The notes beneath the pieces are model-generated. The model saw nothing but the letters and a program-made list of their open reading frames with translations. It had not been told where the DNA came from and searched no databases. DNA of 64,000 nucleotides. Source: Salinimicrobium soli (GTDB lineage: Bacteria; Bacteroidota; Bacteroidia; Flavobacteriales; Flavobacteriaceae). Position 1 is the stretch's first letter. The number at the start of each line of letters is the position of its first letter. The position numbers and the translations under genes are program-made. The stretch spans positions 186,001-250,000 of the forward strand of contig NZ_JBLUWW010000003.1 in assembly GCF_048323655.1 (NCBI RefSeq), read 5' to 3'. Shown here in pieces: positions 42,373 to 51,045 of the stretch.

Positions 42373-44916
42373 CTAAAACTCTCCATCACCATTCATGTCG
42401 TCATTGCCATTTTCCTGACGGTCTCTTCGTTGTTGATTTCTTTTTTGCTCGTTGAACCTGTATGTGAATGAAAGAGTAATGCTACGCTGTCTCCACTGGA
42501 AGCGGCTATCTCTTTCAAAGAATTCTGTAGTAGTGAAGGACTCTCTTTTTCGTGCATTCAGCAGGTCTCTCACATTTAGGGTAAGTGAAGCATTGTCATT
42601 AAATAACTCTTTACTTAGAGCCATGTCTATAGATAAAAGACCTTCAGTTCTCCTTTGCGCATCTTCTGAAGCACCACGGTAGAAGGCATTTGTCTGCCAG
42701 TCGATCTTCCACGGTAAAGACACTTTTGAACTGAATCTGGCGAAGTAACTCGTGTTTTTCGCGCTGTAGTCTACTCCATTATAATCTCCATCAGTATCAA
42801 ACTGGAAGAAGTTGAAACTTCCGTTCAGTCGAAGCCATTTTGCAGGATTGTAAAGTAAGCCTGCCTCTGCACCGATACGGGTATTGGTAGAAAGGTTAAT
42901 AGGAATGGTCCTGATTATTTGAGTTGTTGTTCCGTCTTCATTGTCCACGGTGGAACTCTGTTCTACTCTTTCAAAAGAGTCAGTTTCGTGTTGGTAATAT
43001 ACCGAGGATGTGAGGGTCAATTTCTCCCATCTTTTAAGATAACCCAGGTCGAATGCGTTTGAGAACGCAGGCTGCAGATTAGGATTCCCCTGGAAAATAT
43101 TGGTACGGCTGGCCCTGGAAGGAAAAGGGTTGATGAACCATCCACGTGGCCTGTTGATCCTGCGGTTGTACCCCAGGGTAATATTCTCCTGCTCTCCCAA
43201 TTCGTAGATTAGGTTGACAGTAGGGAACAGCCCCAGATAATTATTATCGAAATCGGTATCAATAGGAATATTAAACTCCTCCCTTAACTCGTCCTCGGTA
43301 AGCCCTGAATCTATTTTTCCTTTTAACTGAGTGTTCTCCAGTCGCAATCCTAAAAGGAATGAGAATTGTCCGAATTTATTTCCGTACTGGCTGTAAAAAG
43401 AGTTTACATTTTCAGTATAGGTAAAGACATTGGTTAACGGGTCCACATCCAGGTTACCTGTGGTTCTATTCTCAATTCGTAATTCATAATCGGTCACTTC
43501 TTCTTCGAAATTTCCGCGGTAACCGGCTTCAAACTGGGCATCTTCTCCAATTGGCCTTACATAGTCGGTCTGCACTAAATATTCATTCTGGGTTTCTGTT
43601 GTGTACGTCTCCTCCAGTGGGAAGAAAGGATCTTCAACTGTAGTATTTGAGATTATTTGCTCATTTATATCTGCTTCCTGGGTTTCCTCATCTCTTTCGT
43701 ATTGAAAATCGGCAGTTAACTGATGTCCGCTTTCGTTGAATTTATTAATATAGTTAAGCGCTATCTGGTAACTGTTATCATTTTCGATCTCATTCTCTTT
43801 CCGAACGGTTCTCAGGGTTCCTTCATCAGTAAATTCTGTGCTGTTATTGGTGGTCAAATCTTCATCTTCTCCATACCTGTAGAAACCGGTAGCGGTAATG
43901 GAAGACATATCGGTTATGAAATATTCGGCTCCCAGGCTGGTATAAAAATTCCTGTTAAGCCGGTCGTAGGTTCGGTCTTCAATAGAGCGATTCACTTCGG
44001 GCTCTACCAGTTCTCCTGTTTCATCGTCGATATAATTGAAATATCGGGTATCGGCAAAAGAATTACCTGGGGCGTCGAAATAGCGGAAACCTGTGGTGTT
44101 AAAAATGTTGAATTTGTCGGTCCTTAAATTCACATTGGCAGAAAGCCCCAACTGATCAGGATCTCCAACTTGTGCTGAAACTGATCCGTTGAACCCGAGT
44201 GTTTTTTCCTTTTTCAGGATAATATTCAGGATACCTGCTGTTCCTTCGGCGTCATAGCGGGCAGAAGGAGAGGTGATCACCTCCACGCGATCAATTGCAT
44301 CGGCCGGAAGCTGAGACAAAACGTCTGTATTTCCAAACCCGGCCATTGCTGAAGGTTTTCCGTTAATAAGGATCCTTACATTTTCATTCCCTCGAAGACT
44401 AATTCCGCCCTCGATGTCAACGGAAACAGATGGCACATTGTTCAATGCATCTGCAACTGTTCCTCCTGCAGTAGTGAGGTCTTTTCCTATATTATAGATC
44501 TTCTTGTCGAGCCTTACTACTACCTGAGTGGTTTCTGCGGTCACCACTACTTCTTCCAGTTCACCTGCAGCCATTCCCAAAACAGTAGTTCCAAGATTGA
44601 GGTCAGCATTGATCTGCCGGTTGGGGAAACTCTTTGGTCCGAATCCTATAAATTCAATAGTAATATTATAGACCCCGCGAGGTACTTCTATAGCGTAGGT
44701 ACCTTGCGCATCGGTGATGCCTCCTGTAAGTTTATCGGGATTACGGGTGCTTTGAAAAGAAATGGTTGCGTATTCCAGGGGAGTTCCTGCTTCATCGGTC
44801 ACTTTCCCCGAAACCATGAACTCAGGTGGTTCAGGTCTTTGTGCAACTACATTATAAGAAAAGAAAAATAGTAAAATAAAGGCGCTAAAAAATAAAGCTC
44901 GTCTTTCTGAGATCAT
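42373..44916 (-). CDS. Outer-membrane beta-barrel receptor (TonB-dependent type)
   Basis: 847 residues. Signal peptide to about residue 26 (ending VVAQ), then a carboxypeptidase-regulatory-like domain (VSGKVTDEAGTPLEYATISFQS near 35-56), a plug (TVADALNNVPSVSVDIEGGISLRGNENVRILINGKPS near 152-188; VEVITSPSARYDAEGTAGILNIILKK near 211-236), then a long barrel of the flavobacterial outer-membrane beta-barrel type 3. No TonB box is certain. The last residues are rich in Gln, Arg and Asp (about 825-847). The ligand is unknown. A Spy-like protein gene lies directly upstream. Confidence 0.92.
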   Translation of the reverse strand: MISERRALFFSAFILLFFFSYNVVAQRPEPPEFMVSGKVTDEAGTPLEYATISFQSTRNPDKLTGGITDAQGTYAIEVPRGVYNITIEFIGFGPKSFPNRQINADLNLGTTVLGMAAGELEEVVVTAETTQVVVRLDKKIYNIGKDLTTAGGTVADALNNVPSVSVDIEGGISLRGNENVRILINGKPSAMAGFGNTDVLSQLPADAIDRVEVITSPSARYDAEGTAGILNIILKKEKTLGFNGSVSAQVGDPDQLGLSANVNLRTDKFNIFNTTGFRYFDAPGNSFADTRYFNYIDDETGELVEPEVNRSIEDRTYDRLNRNFYTSLGAEYFITDMSSITATGFYRYGEDEDLTTNNSTEFTDEGTLRTVRKENEIENDNSYQIALNYINKFNESGHQLTADFQYERDEETQEADINEQIISNTTVEDPFFPLEETYTTETQNEYLVQTDYVRPIGEDAQFEAGYRGNFEEEVTDYELRIENRTTGNLDVDPLTNVFTYTENVNSFYSQYGNKFGQFSFLLGLRLENTQLKGKIDSGLTEDELREEFNIPIDTDFDNNYLGLFPTVNLIYELGEQENITLGYNRRINRPRGWFINPFPSRASRTNIFQGNPNLQPAFSNAFDLGYLKRWEKLTLTSSVYYQHETDSFERVEQSSTVDNEDGTTTQIIRTIPINLSTNTRIGAEAGLLYNPAKWLRLNGSFNFFQFDTDGDYNGVDYSAKNTSYFARFSSKVSLPWKIDWQTNAFYRGASEDAQRRTEGLLSIDMALSKELFNDNASLTLNVRDLLNARKRESFTTTEFFERDSRFQWRQRSITLSFTYRFNEQKRNQQRRDRQENGNDDMNGDGEF

Positions 44917-44997
44917 AGGTGATTTTTATACTATGACCCTGAAAGGGCAGAATGGTTTAAAGCGACCGGGGCAAATTTTAAAATTTTAAGAAGACTT

Positions 44998-45384
44998 TCA
45001 CTTTTTGCCGCCCTGATTCCTAATCCGTTCTTTTTGCAGTTGTATGTACAGATCGTACTGTGGTTTGGTCAGGATATTCCTCATATCCTTATTTTCCAGT
45101 TCCTGAAGCCGGCGCAGACGTTCTGTCTTAGCTTCTTCTCTCATTTTAGATTGGATCAGCCTGTTTTTTTTAATGGCGAACTCAATAATTTTTCGTTCCA
45201 TCAGGTCCGTTTGTTTGGAGGTAAGCGCCAGTTTATCCTGCCACATGGCCGCAGCCTCCTCCGCGGCTTCTCGCAATTCGCGATCAGGATTGCCCTGACC
45301 TATACTCTGCGCAAAAACTACTGTTGAGGTAAGGAAAAGAATGCTGAAAATACTTAAGATCTGATATTTCTTCGGAAAATTCAT
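44998..45384 (-). CDS. Secreted helical protein, Spy/CpxP-like
   Basis: 128 residues. Signal peptide to about residue 25 (ending VVFAQ). The rest is helical and rich in charged residues, with LALTSKQTDLMERKIIEFAIKKN near 52-74 and NILTKPQYDLYIQLQKER near 103-120, two L-T-x-x-Q-like turns reminiscent of Spy/CpxP periplasmic chaperones or metal sensors. The match is weak. It lies 81 bp upstream of the receptor gene on the same strand. Confidence 0.7.
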   Translation of the reverse strand: MNFPKKYQILSIFSILFLTSTVVFAQSIGQGNPDRELREAAEEAAAMWQDKLALTSKQTDLMERKIIEFAIKKNRLIQSKMREEAKTERLRRLQELENKDMRNILTKPQYDLYIQLQKERIRNQGGKK

Positions 45385-45471
45385 AGACTTCGTTTTTCTA
45401 AATTTAACGAAGTGAGTCCTTTTAAAGGGTTAATGACGGGTTAAATCTCAGAATATCAGTTTAAAATCCTG

Positions 45472-45816
45472 TTAATCCAGTAGCTCTTTGATCCTTTCAG
45501 CAGGTCTTCCCACCACTGCAGAATTATCCTTTACTACAATGGGGCGCTGAATAAGCTTTGGATTTTCGGTCATGATCCTGATGAGTTCGTCATCGGTAAG
45601 ATCCCTGTCCCGGTAATTCTCCTTCCAAATTTTTTCTTCGGTACGTACCAGTTCTATTGGAGCCATTCCCAGTTTGTCAAGGATTTGCTTTAATTCTGCT
45701 TCAGAAACAGGTTCCTTTAAATACTCCCTCACTTCAAAATCCTTTCCCGATTCATTAAGTAACTCCAGACCTTCCCTCGATTTTCTGCAACGGGCATTGT
45801 GATAAATGGTGATCAT
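45472..45816 (-). CDS. arsC: ArsC/Spx-like arsenate reductase family protein
   Basis: 114 residues of the glutaredoxin-type ArsC family. The catalytic cysteine is in YHNARCRKSREGL near 5-17; QRPIVV near 90-95 and VVGRPAE near 101-107 are conserved. Such proteins in flavobacteria are often annotated as arsenate reductase, but no ars genes are nearby and the Spx/YffB branch is an alternative, so the physiological role is open. Confidence 0.9.
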   Translation of the reverse strand: MITIYHNARCRKSREGLELLNESGKDFEVREYLKEPVSEAELKQILDKLGMAPIELVRTEEKIWKENYRDRDLTDDELIRIMTENPKLIQRPIVVKDNSAVVGRPAERIKELLD

Positions 45817-45856
45817 GAATATTAATTTAGGTTCTTAAAAATGTCATTTTTGAATA

Positions 45857-46955
45857 CTATTCCTCAACTTTTTGTCCCATCATCATGAGATAAGCCTTCA
45901 GGAATTGATCAATTTCTCCATCCATAACTGCATCAACGTTTCCGGTCTCTTCTCCGGTTCTCACGTCTTTGACGAGTTTATAAGGATGCATCACATAGTT
46001 CCTGATTTGAGAACCCCATTCTATCTTCATTTTTGAGTCCTCGATCTCGCGCCTTTGCGCCTGTTGCTTCTGAAGTTCGATCTCGTACAACTGACTCTTC
46101 AGCAACTGCATGGCCTTGTTCTTGTTCTCCAGCTGTGAGCGGGTTTCAGAATTCTCAATAACAATTCCTGAAGGGGCGTGGCGCAAACGAACGGCGGTTT
46201 CCACCTTGTTCACGTTTTGGCCTCCAGCACCCGAGGAGCGCATGGTCTCCCAGGAAATATCAGCCGGATTAATGGCGATCTCTATGGTTTCATCGGCAAG
46301 AGGGTAGACGTATACAGATGCGAAAGAAGTATGTCTTTTGGCATTACTGTCAAATGGTGAGATCCGCACCAGGCGGTGCACTCCGTTTTCCCCTTTTAGC
46401 CAGCCAAAAGCAAAATCTCCTTCAATTTCAAGAGTCACAGTTTTCACTCCGGCAACCTCTCCGCCCTGATAGTTGAGCTCTTTGATCTTGAAACCGCTCT
46501 TTTCTGCCCACATCAAATACATACGCATGAGCATTTCGGCCCAGTCACAACTTTCAGTTCCCCCGGCACCCGCCGTAATTTGGAGCACAGCACTCAGGCT
46601 GTCACCTTCTTCAGAAAGCATGTTCTTGAACTCCAGTTTTTCTATAAGAGAAAGAGATTTCTGGTAGCGTTCTTCTACATCTTCCGCAGTGGCTTCGCCT
46701 TCTTTAAAGAACTCGTAGATGACCTCGAGATCTTCAACAAGGGTAACACCTTCTTCAAAATCGTCCACCCACTTTTTCTCGGCGTTGAGATTTTTTACAA
46801 GAATTTCGGCTTTTTTGGGATCGTTCCAGAAATCGGGAGCAAGGGTTTTCTCCTGCAGGTTGGTAATTTCTATTTTTTTGGCATCAACGTCAAAGATACC
46901 TCCTTAACGCAACCAGGCGATCTTTGAGATCTTTAATAGTATCTGTAGTAATCAT
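45857..46955 (-). CDS. prfB: Peptide chain release factor 2, with programmed +1 frameshift
   Basis: Recognises UGA and UAA stop codons. The gene is complement(join(45857..46891,46893..46955)), 365 residues in total. The first 21 codons start at the ATG at 46955 and run to an in-frame TGA (46892-46890) within AGG AGG TAT CTT TGA C; a +1 shift on CTT reads GAC and continues to the end. This is the standard autoregulation: scarce RF2 slows reading of its own UGA and favours the shift. The stop-recognition motif SPF in RISPFDSNAK and the catalytic GGQ in GAGGQNVNKVE are present. A TATTTTTG promoter element lies upstream. Confidence 0.97.
46888..46904 (-). promoter_or_regulatory. RF2 programmed +1 frameshift site
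   Basis: The coding strand reads AGGAGGTATCTTTGACG: a Shine-Dalgarno-like AGGAGG three bases before the CTT slip codon and a UGA followed by C. This matches the canonical RF2 recoding signal. It keeps a strong Shine-Dalgarno core in a genome whose normal genes show almost none. Confidence 0.93.
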
Positions 46956-46969
46956 AATTCGATTTTGAG

Positions 46970-46977
46970 CAAAAATA
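46970..46977 (-). promoter_or_regulatory. Promoter -7 element of prfB
   Basis: Minus-strand TATTTTTG, matching TAnnTTTG, 14 bp upstream of the prfB start codon. Confidence 0.55.
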
Positions 46978-47046
46978 GAATTTAACCTATTTCCTGAAAA
47001 CTAATTTACGATTATTTTATAGTTTTAGCTTTCTCAAAACCAAATC

Positions 47047-49458
47047 ATGAAATTTTTAAAGATCTCCCTGATTTTATTTCTCCTGCAACCCCTTGTGTCC
47101 CAGGCACAGATCCTGGATCAAAAGAAGAACCTCGAAAAGAGCGAGGGGTATTTTAATTTTTACTACGACAAGAAAGAAGACAAGATTTACCTGGAGGTGG
47201 ATAAACTGGACACGCAGTTTCTCTATACCCATTTTCTTACAAGTGGATTAGGGTCCAATGATATAGGTCTTGATCGCGGACAGCTGGGAGACGGAGTAGT
47301 GGTTGCCTTTAAAAAAGCCGGAAATAAACTCCTCCTTATAGAACCGAATATGACCTATCGCGCAGAGACCGATAACCTGTTGGAAAAAAAGAGTGTGGAG
47401 GAAGCTTTTGCAAGATCTGTGCTTTTCGGTTTTGAGATAAAGGAAGAGATTGATGAAGGTACTTACCTGATCGATTTTACTCCCTTTTTAATGGAGGATG
47501 CGCACGGTGTAGCCAACCGGCTTTCCAGGGGAGAACATGGGGCCTTCAAAGTAGATGCTTCAAAAAGTGCCCTACTTCCCGAGCAGGCCAAAGCTTTTCC
47601 TGAAAATATAGAATTTGAAGTGATGCTGACCTTTAAAGGAGAAGCCAAAAGCGGTGCTTTGCGAAGTGTTTTGCCAAATAGCGAAAACGCCACCGTGGTG
47701 CAGCATCATTCGTTCGTAAAGCTTCCGGATGACAACTACGAAAAAAGGCTCTTTGACCCCCGAAGCGGAGCCATATATATTACGTATTACGATTATGCCA
47801 GCCCGGTTTATGAACCAATTCAGAAAAGATTTGCGGTAAGGCACAGGCTTCAGAAGAAAGATCCTTCTGCTGCAGTGAGCGAGCCCGTAGAACCTATTAT
47901 TTATTACCTCGATCCCGGAACTCCGGAGCCGGTGCGGTCTGCCCTGCTCGAAGGCGCCAGCTGGTGGAATCAGGCTTTTGAAAGTATTGGGTACAAAAAT
48001 GCCTTCCTGGTAAAGATGTTACCCGAAGATGCAGATCCTTTAGACGTGCGCTACAATGTAATTCAATGGGTGCATCGTTCTACCAGGGGCTGGAGTTATG
48101 GCGCCAGTGTAGTTGATCCCCGTACCGGTGAGATCATCAAAGGTCATGTGAGCCTTGGAAGTCTTCGTATAAGACAGGATTTCATGATCGCACAGGCGCT
48201 GCTGAATAAGCCCTTTTTAGATAATGATGAAAACCACGAACCAATGATGGAGATGGCGCTTGCCAGGATTAGGCAGCTTTCTGCCCATGAAGTGGGGCAT
48301 ACACTGGGATTTGCCCATAATTTTGCGGCCAGTGTGAATGACCGCGCTTCGGTAATGGATTACCCGCATCCGCAGTTCCGTCTTAAAAATGGAGAGATAG
48401 ACCTTAGCGACGCTTACGATACCGGGATAGGAGAATGGGACAAGGTGACTGTGAAGAACAGCTATGGAGATATTCCAAAAGGCATGTCTCAAAAGGCATT
48501 TTTGGATGCTGTTATTTCTGAAGCCACGGCAAAAGGACTTCAGTTCATTACAGATAGTGATGCCCGTGCAGAAGGCGGAGCCCATGTCAATGCGCATCTT
48601 TGGGATAACGGGAAAAGTGCTGCGGAAGAGCTCAAGGATGTTTTGAAAATAAGGCAGGTGGCGATCTCGAATTTTTCCGAAGAGAATATCAGGTCAGGAG
48701 AGCCTTTTTCGGTACTTGAAGATGTGTTCGTGCCACTGTATTTTCTACATCGATATCAGACGGAAGCAGCTGTAAAACTAGTGGGCGGGTTGAATTATAA
48801 TTATAGCGTAAAAGGTGGGGAAGAGCCTGCCGTAGAAGTGCTGAATGAGCGGCTTCAAAAAAGGGCTTTTCAGGAGGTGTTGCAAACCCTCAATGCTGAA
48901 ACTTTGGCTATTTCGGAAGAAAAACTGAGCCTTTTTCCACCACGTGCCTATGGATATCCGCGTAGCAGGGAATCCTTTAAAAGTAATACCGGCGTCACTT
49001 TTGACGCTTTTGGAGCTCCTGCAACCGCGAGTGAAATGACACTTTCCCTGTTGCTGAATCCTGAACGCGCTGCCAGGCTGGTACAGCAGCATGCTTTGGA
49101 TGAGGACCAGTTAGGACTTCGGGCAGTATTGGAAGAAGTGGTAAACAGGACCATAAAAACATCACAGCAAAATGATTATTTACAACAGGTTCAATATGTG
49201 ATCGCCTACAACGCATTGCAGGAAATACTGGCGCTGGCAGTAAATTCTGATAGCACTCCGCAGGTTAAAGCGGAAACCAATGCTGTTATTTCTGACTTGC
49301 ATAAGTGGCTGAAAGGACGAAAAAATCCACTTTTCCGGCAGATGGTGCTGGATATAGAACAATTCAGAAGATCTCCCGAAAAATTCAAAAAAGCAGGAAA
49401 TACCCCAAAAATTCCGGATGGTTCTCCTATTGGAAGCCTTATGTGTGGCGGACTTTAA
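47047..49458 (+). CDS. Secreted zinc-dependent metalloprotease (DUF5117/DUF4953 type)
   Basis: 803 residues. Signal peptide to about residue 20 (ending VSQAQ). The family start ILDQKKNLEKSEGYFNFYYDKKEDKIYLEV and the large DUF5117-like N-terminal region precede a metzincin-like catalytic site HEVGHTLGFAHNFAAS near 415-430, with HExxHxxGxxH spacing, and a following Met-turn candidate ASVMDYPHP. The C-terminal part is helical. Probably an exported or periplasmic peptidase; substrate unknown. ltaE begins 45 bp after the stop and has its own promoter. Confidence 0.92.
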   Translation: MKFLKISLILFLLQPLVSQAQILDQKKNLEKSEGYFNFYYDKKEDKIYLEVDKLDTQFLYTHFLTSGLGSNDIGLDRGQLGDGVVVAFKKAGNKLLLIEPNMTYRAETDNLLEKKSVEEAFARSVLFGFEIKEEIDEGTYLIDFTPFLMEDAHGVANRLSRGEHGAFKVDASKSALLPEQAKAFPENIEFEVMLTFKGEAKSGALRSVLPNSENATVVQHHSFVKLPDDNYEKRLFDPRSGAIYITYYDYASPVYEPIQKRFAVRHRLQKKDPSAAVSEPVEPIIYYLDPGTPEPVRSALLEGASWWNQAFESIGYKNAFLVKMLPEDADPLDVRYNVIQWVHRSTRGWSYGASVVDPRTGEIIKGHVSLGSLRIRQDFMIAQALLNKPFLDNDENHEPMMEMALARIRQLSAHEVGHTLGFAHNFAASVNDRASVMDYPHPQFRLKNGEIDLSDAYDTGIGEWDKVTVKNSYGDIPKGMSQKAFLDAVISEATAKGLQFITDSDARAEGGAHVNAHLWDNGKSAAEELKDVLKIRQVAISNFSEENIRSGEPFSVLEDVFVPLYFLHRYQTEAAVKLVGGLNYNYSVKGGEEPAVEVLNERLQKRAFQEVLQTLNAETLAISEEKLSLFPPRAYGYPRSRESFKSNTGVTFDAFGAPATASEMTLSLLLNPERAARLVQQHALDEDQLGLRAVLEEVVNRTIKTSQQNDYLQQVQYVIAYNALQEILALAVNSDSTPQVKAETNAVISDLHKWLKGRKNPLFRQMVLDIEQFRRSPEKFKKAGNTPKIPDGSPIGSLMCGGL

Positions 49459-49459
49459 G

Positions 49460-49467
49460 TAATTTTG
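49460..49467 (+). promoter_or_regulatory. Promoter -7 element of ltaE
   Basis: TAATTTTG, matching TAnnTTTG, directly after the metalloprotease stop and 36 bp before the ltaE start. Confidence 0.5.
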
Positions 49468-49503
49468 GATTCCAAAAAATAAAGAAAAGAACAACAAATT
49501 AGA

Positions 49504-50532
49504 ATGAAAGAAATAGATCTTAAAAGTGACACGGTAACCAAACCTACCAAAGACATGCTCAAAGCAATTATGAGTGCTGAAGTAGGGGATGACGTGTATA
49601 AAGAAGATCCTTCGGTCAATGCGCTGGAGGAGAAACTGGCAAAAATGTTCGGGATGGATGAAGCCCTCTTTTTTCCTACCGGAAGTATGGCTAACCAGGC
49701 TGCCATAAAATTACATACTCAGCCTGCAGATCAATTGATCTGTGATAAATGGGCGCATGTCTATAATTACGAAGGTGGCGGAGCCTCTTTTAACAGCGGG
49801 GTTTCCTGTAAGCTGGTCGACGGGAACCGCGGAATGATCACTGCAGAGCAGGTCGCCGAGAATATCAATCCGCCCGACTTTTACCATAGTCCGCTTACCA
49901 CGTTGGTGTGCTTAGAGAATACTACCAATAAAGGCGGAGGAGCCTGTTATGATTTCAAGGAGATCAAAAATATCAGAAAAGTTTGTGATGAACATAATCT
50001 GGGGCTTCACCTTGACGGAGCAAGGCTTTTTAATGCTTTGGTGGCAAAAAAAGAAGTTCCGAAGCAATATGGGAAAGTATTTGACACAATTTCTGTTTGT
50101 CTTTCTAAAGGTTTGGGAACTCCCATGGGATCTGTTCTAATCGGAAAAAAGCACCTCATGAAAAATGCAATGCGGGTGCGAAAAGTGCTTGGTGGAGGAA
50201 TGCGGCAGGTAGGATTTATGGCTGCCGCCGGTATCTATGCACTGGATCATCATGTAGACCGGTTGGCCGAAGATCACAAAAGAGCATCAGAGATCGCAGA
50301 AACTTTGAAATCGCAGGACTACATTAAAGAAGTGGAGCCGGTGGAAACCAACATCGTTATCTTTTATCTGAAAAACCCTAAAGAGGAGGGTGCCTTTTTA
50401 AAACAGCTTCAGAAGGAAAAGATCGGGATAAGCAATATGGGGCAGGGGAAATTGAGGATCGTTACTCACCTGGATTATTCCGAAGAAATGCACCAGCGTT
50501 TCCAGGAAGTTTTGTGCAATATTAAACTCTAA
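49504..50532 (+). CDS. ltaE: Low-specificity L-threonine aldolase
   Basis: PLP enzyme that splits threonine or allo-threonine into glycine and acetaldehyde. 342 residues. DLKSDTVTKPTKDMLKAI is at 5-22, FFPTGSMANQAAIKLH near 57-72, and the PLP-binding lysine lies in SVCLSKGLGTPMGSVL near 197-212. LHLDGARLFNAL near 168-179 holds the conserved aspartate and arginine. Normal length; a terminator follows. Confidence 0.95.
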   Translation: MKEIDLKSDTVTKPTKDMLKAIMSAEVGDDVYKEDPSVNALEEKLAKMFGMDEALFFPTGSMANQAAIKLHTQPADQLICDKWAHVYNYEGGGASFNSGVSCKLVDGNRGMITAEQVAENINPPDFYHSPLTTLVCLENTTNKGGGACYDFKEIKNIRKVCDEHNLGLHLDGARLFNALVAKKEVPKQYGKVFDTISVCLSKGLGTPMGSVLIGKKHLMKNAMRVRKVLGGGMRQVGFMAAAGIYALDHHVDRLAEDHKRASEIAETLKSQDYIKEVEPVETNIVIFYLKNPKEEGAFLKQLQKEKIGISNMGQGKLRIVTHLDYSEEMHQRFQEVLCNIKL

Positions 50533-50538
50533 ATAAAC

Positions 50539-50571
50539 AGAGGGCTCAAAAATGACATTTTTGAGCCCTCT
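50539..50571. terminator. Bidirectional terminator between ltaE and ebfC
   Basis: GAGGGCTCAAAAA pairs with TTTTTGAGCCCTC, a very stable stem followed by T's in both directions, between two convergent genes. Confidence 0.85.
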
Positions 50572-50594
50572 TATTTTTTCTTCCGAAGAAGGAA

Positions 50595-50921
50595 TTATTT
50601 CAACATATCGTTCATTCCGGGAATATCGGGCATACCTTCCTTGGCTACAGCTGCCAGTTCCCCTTCATTAACTTCCGTAGCCCGATTGATCGCTTTGTTC
50701 AGGGTAAGGATCAGGTAATCTTCCAGTTGCTCCTTATCTTCAAGCAGCTCATCGGCAATTTCGATCTTTTTGATCTCCCTTGTAGCGGTAATAGTAACTT
50801 TTAAAAGGCCGTCCTGTGAGGATTCATCAATAAGTACAGTTTTAAGGCGTTCTTTAGTTTCTTCAACTTTTTTCTGGGTCTCTTTGATCTTATTCATCAT
50901 GCCCATCATATCTCCAAACAT
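50595..50921 (-). CDS. ebfC: YbaB/EbfC-family nucleoid-associated protein
   Basis: DNA-binding protein of about 108 residues. The family start MFGDMMGMMNKIKETQKKVEETKERL and the block VTITATREIKKIEIADELL near 43-61 are clear. In many bacteria the gene lies beside dnaX and recR, but here dnaX is about 37 kb away. I start at 50921, since a TAGTTTTG promoter element overlaps the longer start at 50957. Confidence 0.93.
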   Translation of the reverse strand: MFGDMMGMMNKIKETQKKVEETKERLKTVLIDESSQDGLLKVTITATREIKKIEIADELLEDKEQLEDYLILTLNKAINRATEVNEGELAAVAKEGMPDIPGMNDMLK

Positions 50922-50945
50922 AGCTGTAGTTTTAAGTGTGTACTG

Positions 50946-50953
50946 CAAAACTA
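50946..50953 (-). promoter_or_regulatory. Promoter -7 element of ebfC
   Basis: Minus-strand TAGTTTTG, matching TAnnTTTG, 24 bp upstream of the ATG at 50921; it covers the longer start. Confidence 0.55.
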
Positions 50954-51015
50954 CCAAATTGAACTATACCGTAGAACTTACAACGGGAGTTTTAAGTTTT
51001 CTTTATTAGAAATCT

Positions 51016-51023
51016 TACCTTTG
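51016..51023 (+). promoter_or_regulatory. Promoter -7 element of the S9 peptidase gene
   Basis: TACCTTTG, matching TAnnTTTG, 22 bp before the ATG at 51046. Confidence 0.65.
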
Positions 51024-51045
51024 TAGCTGGTTTTAAAATGAGAAA

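Noticed and set aside
42186..42392. 68-codon minus frame opposite the small membrane protein
   Set aside because: The plus frame has promoter, plausible protein and terminator; the minus frame crosses two terminator hairpins.
46890..46899. TATCTTTG within prfB, identical to the -7 promoter consensus
   Set aside because: It is part of the RF2 recoding site (TAT CTT TGA C), which explains the sequence fully; no downstream gene would need a promoter there.
46768..46955. Apparent pseudogene or truncated start of prfB
   Set aside because: The in-frame TGA is the canonical programmed frameshift, not a disabling mutation; with the shift the protein has normal length and all motifs.
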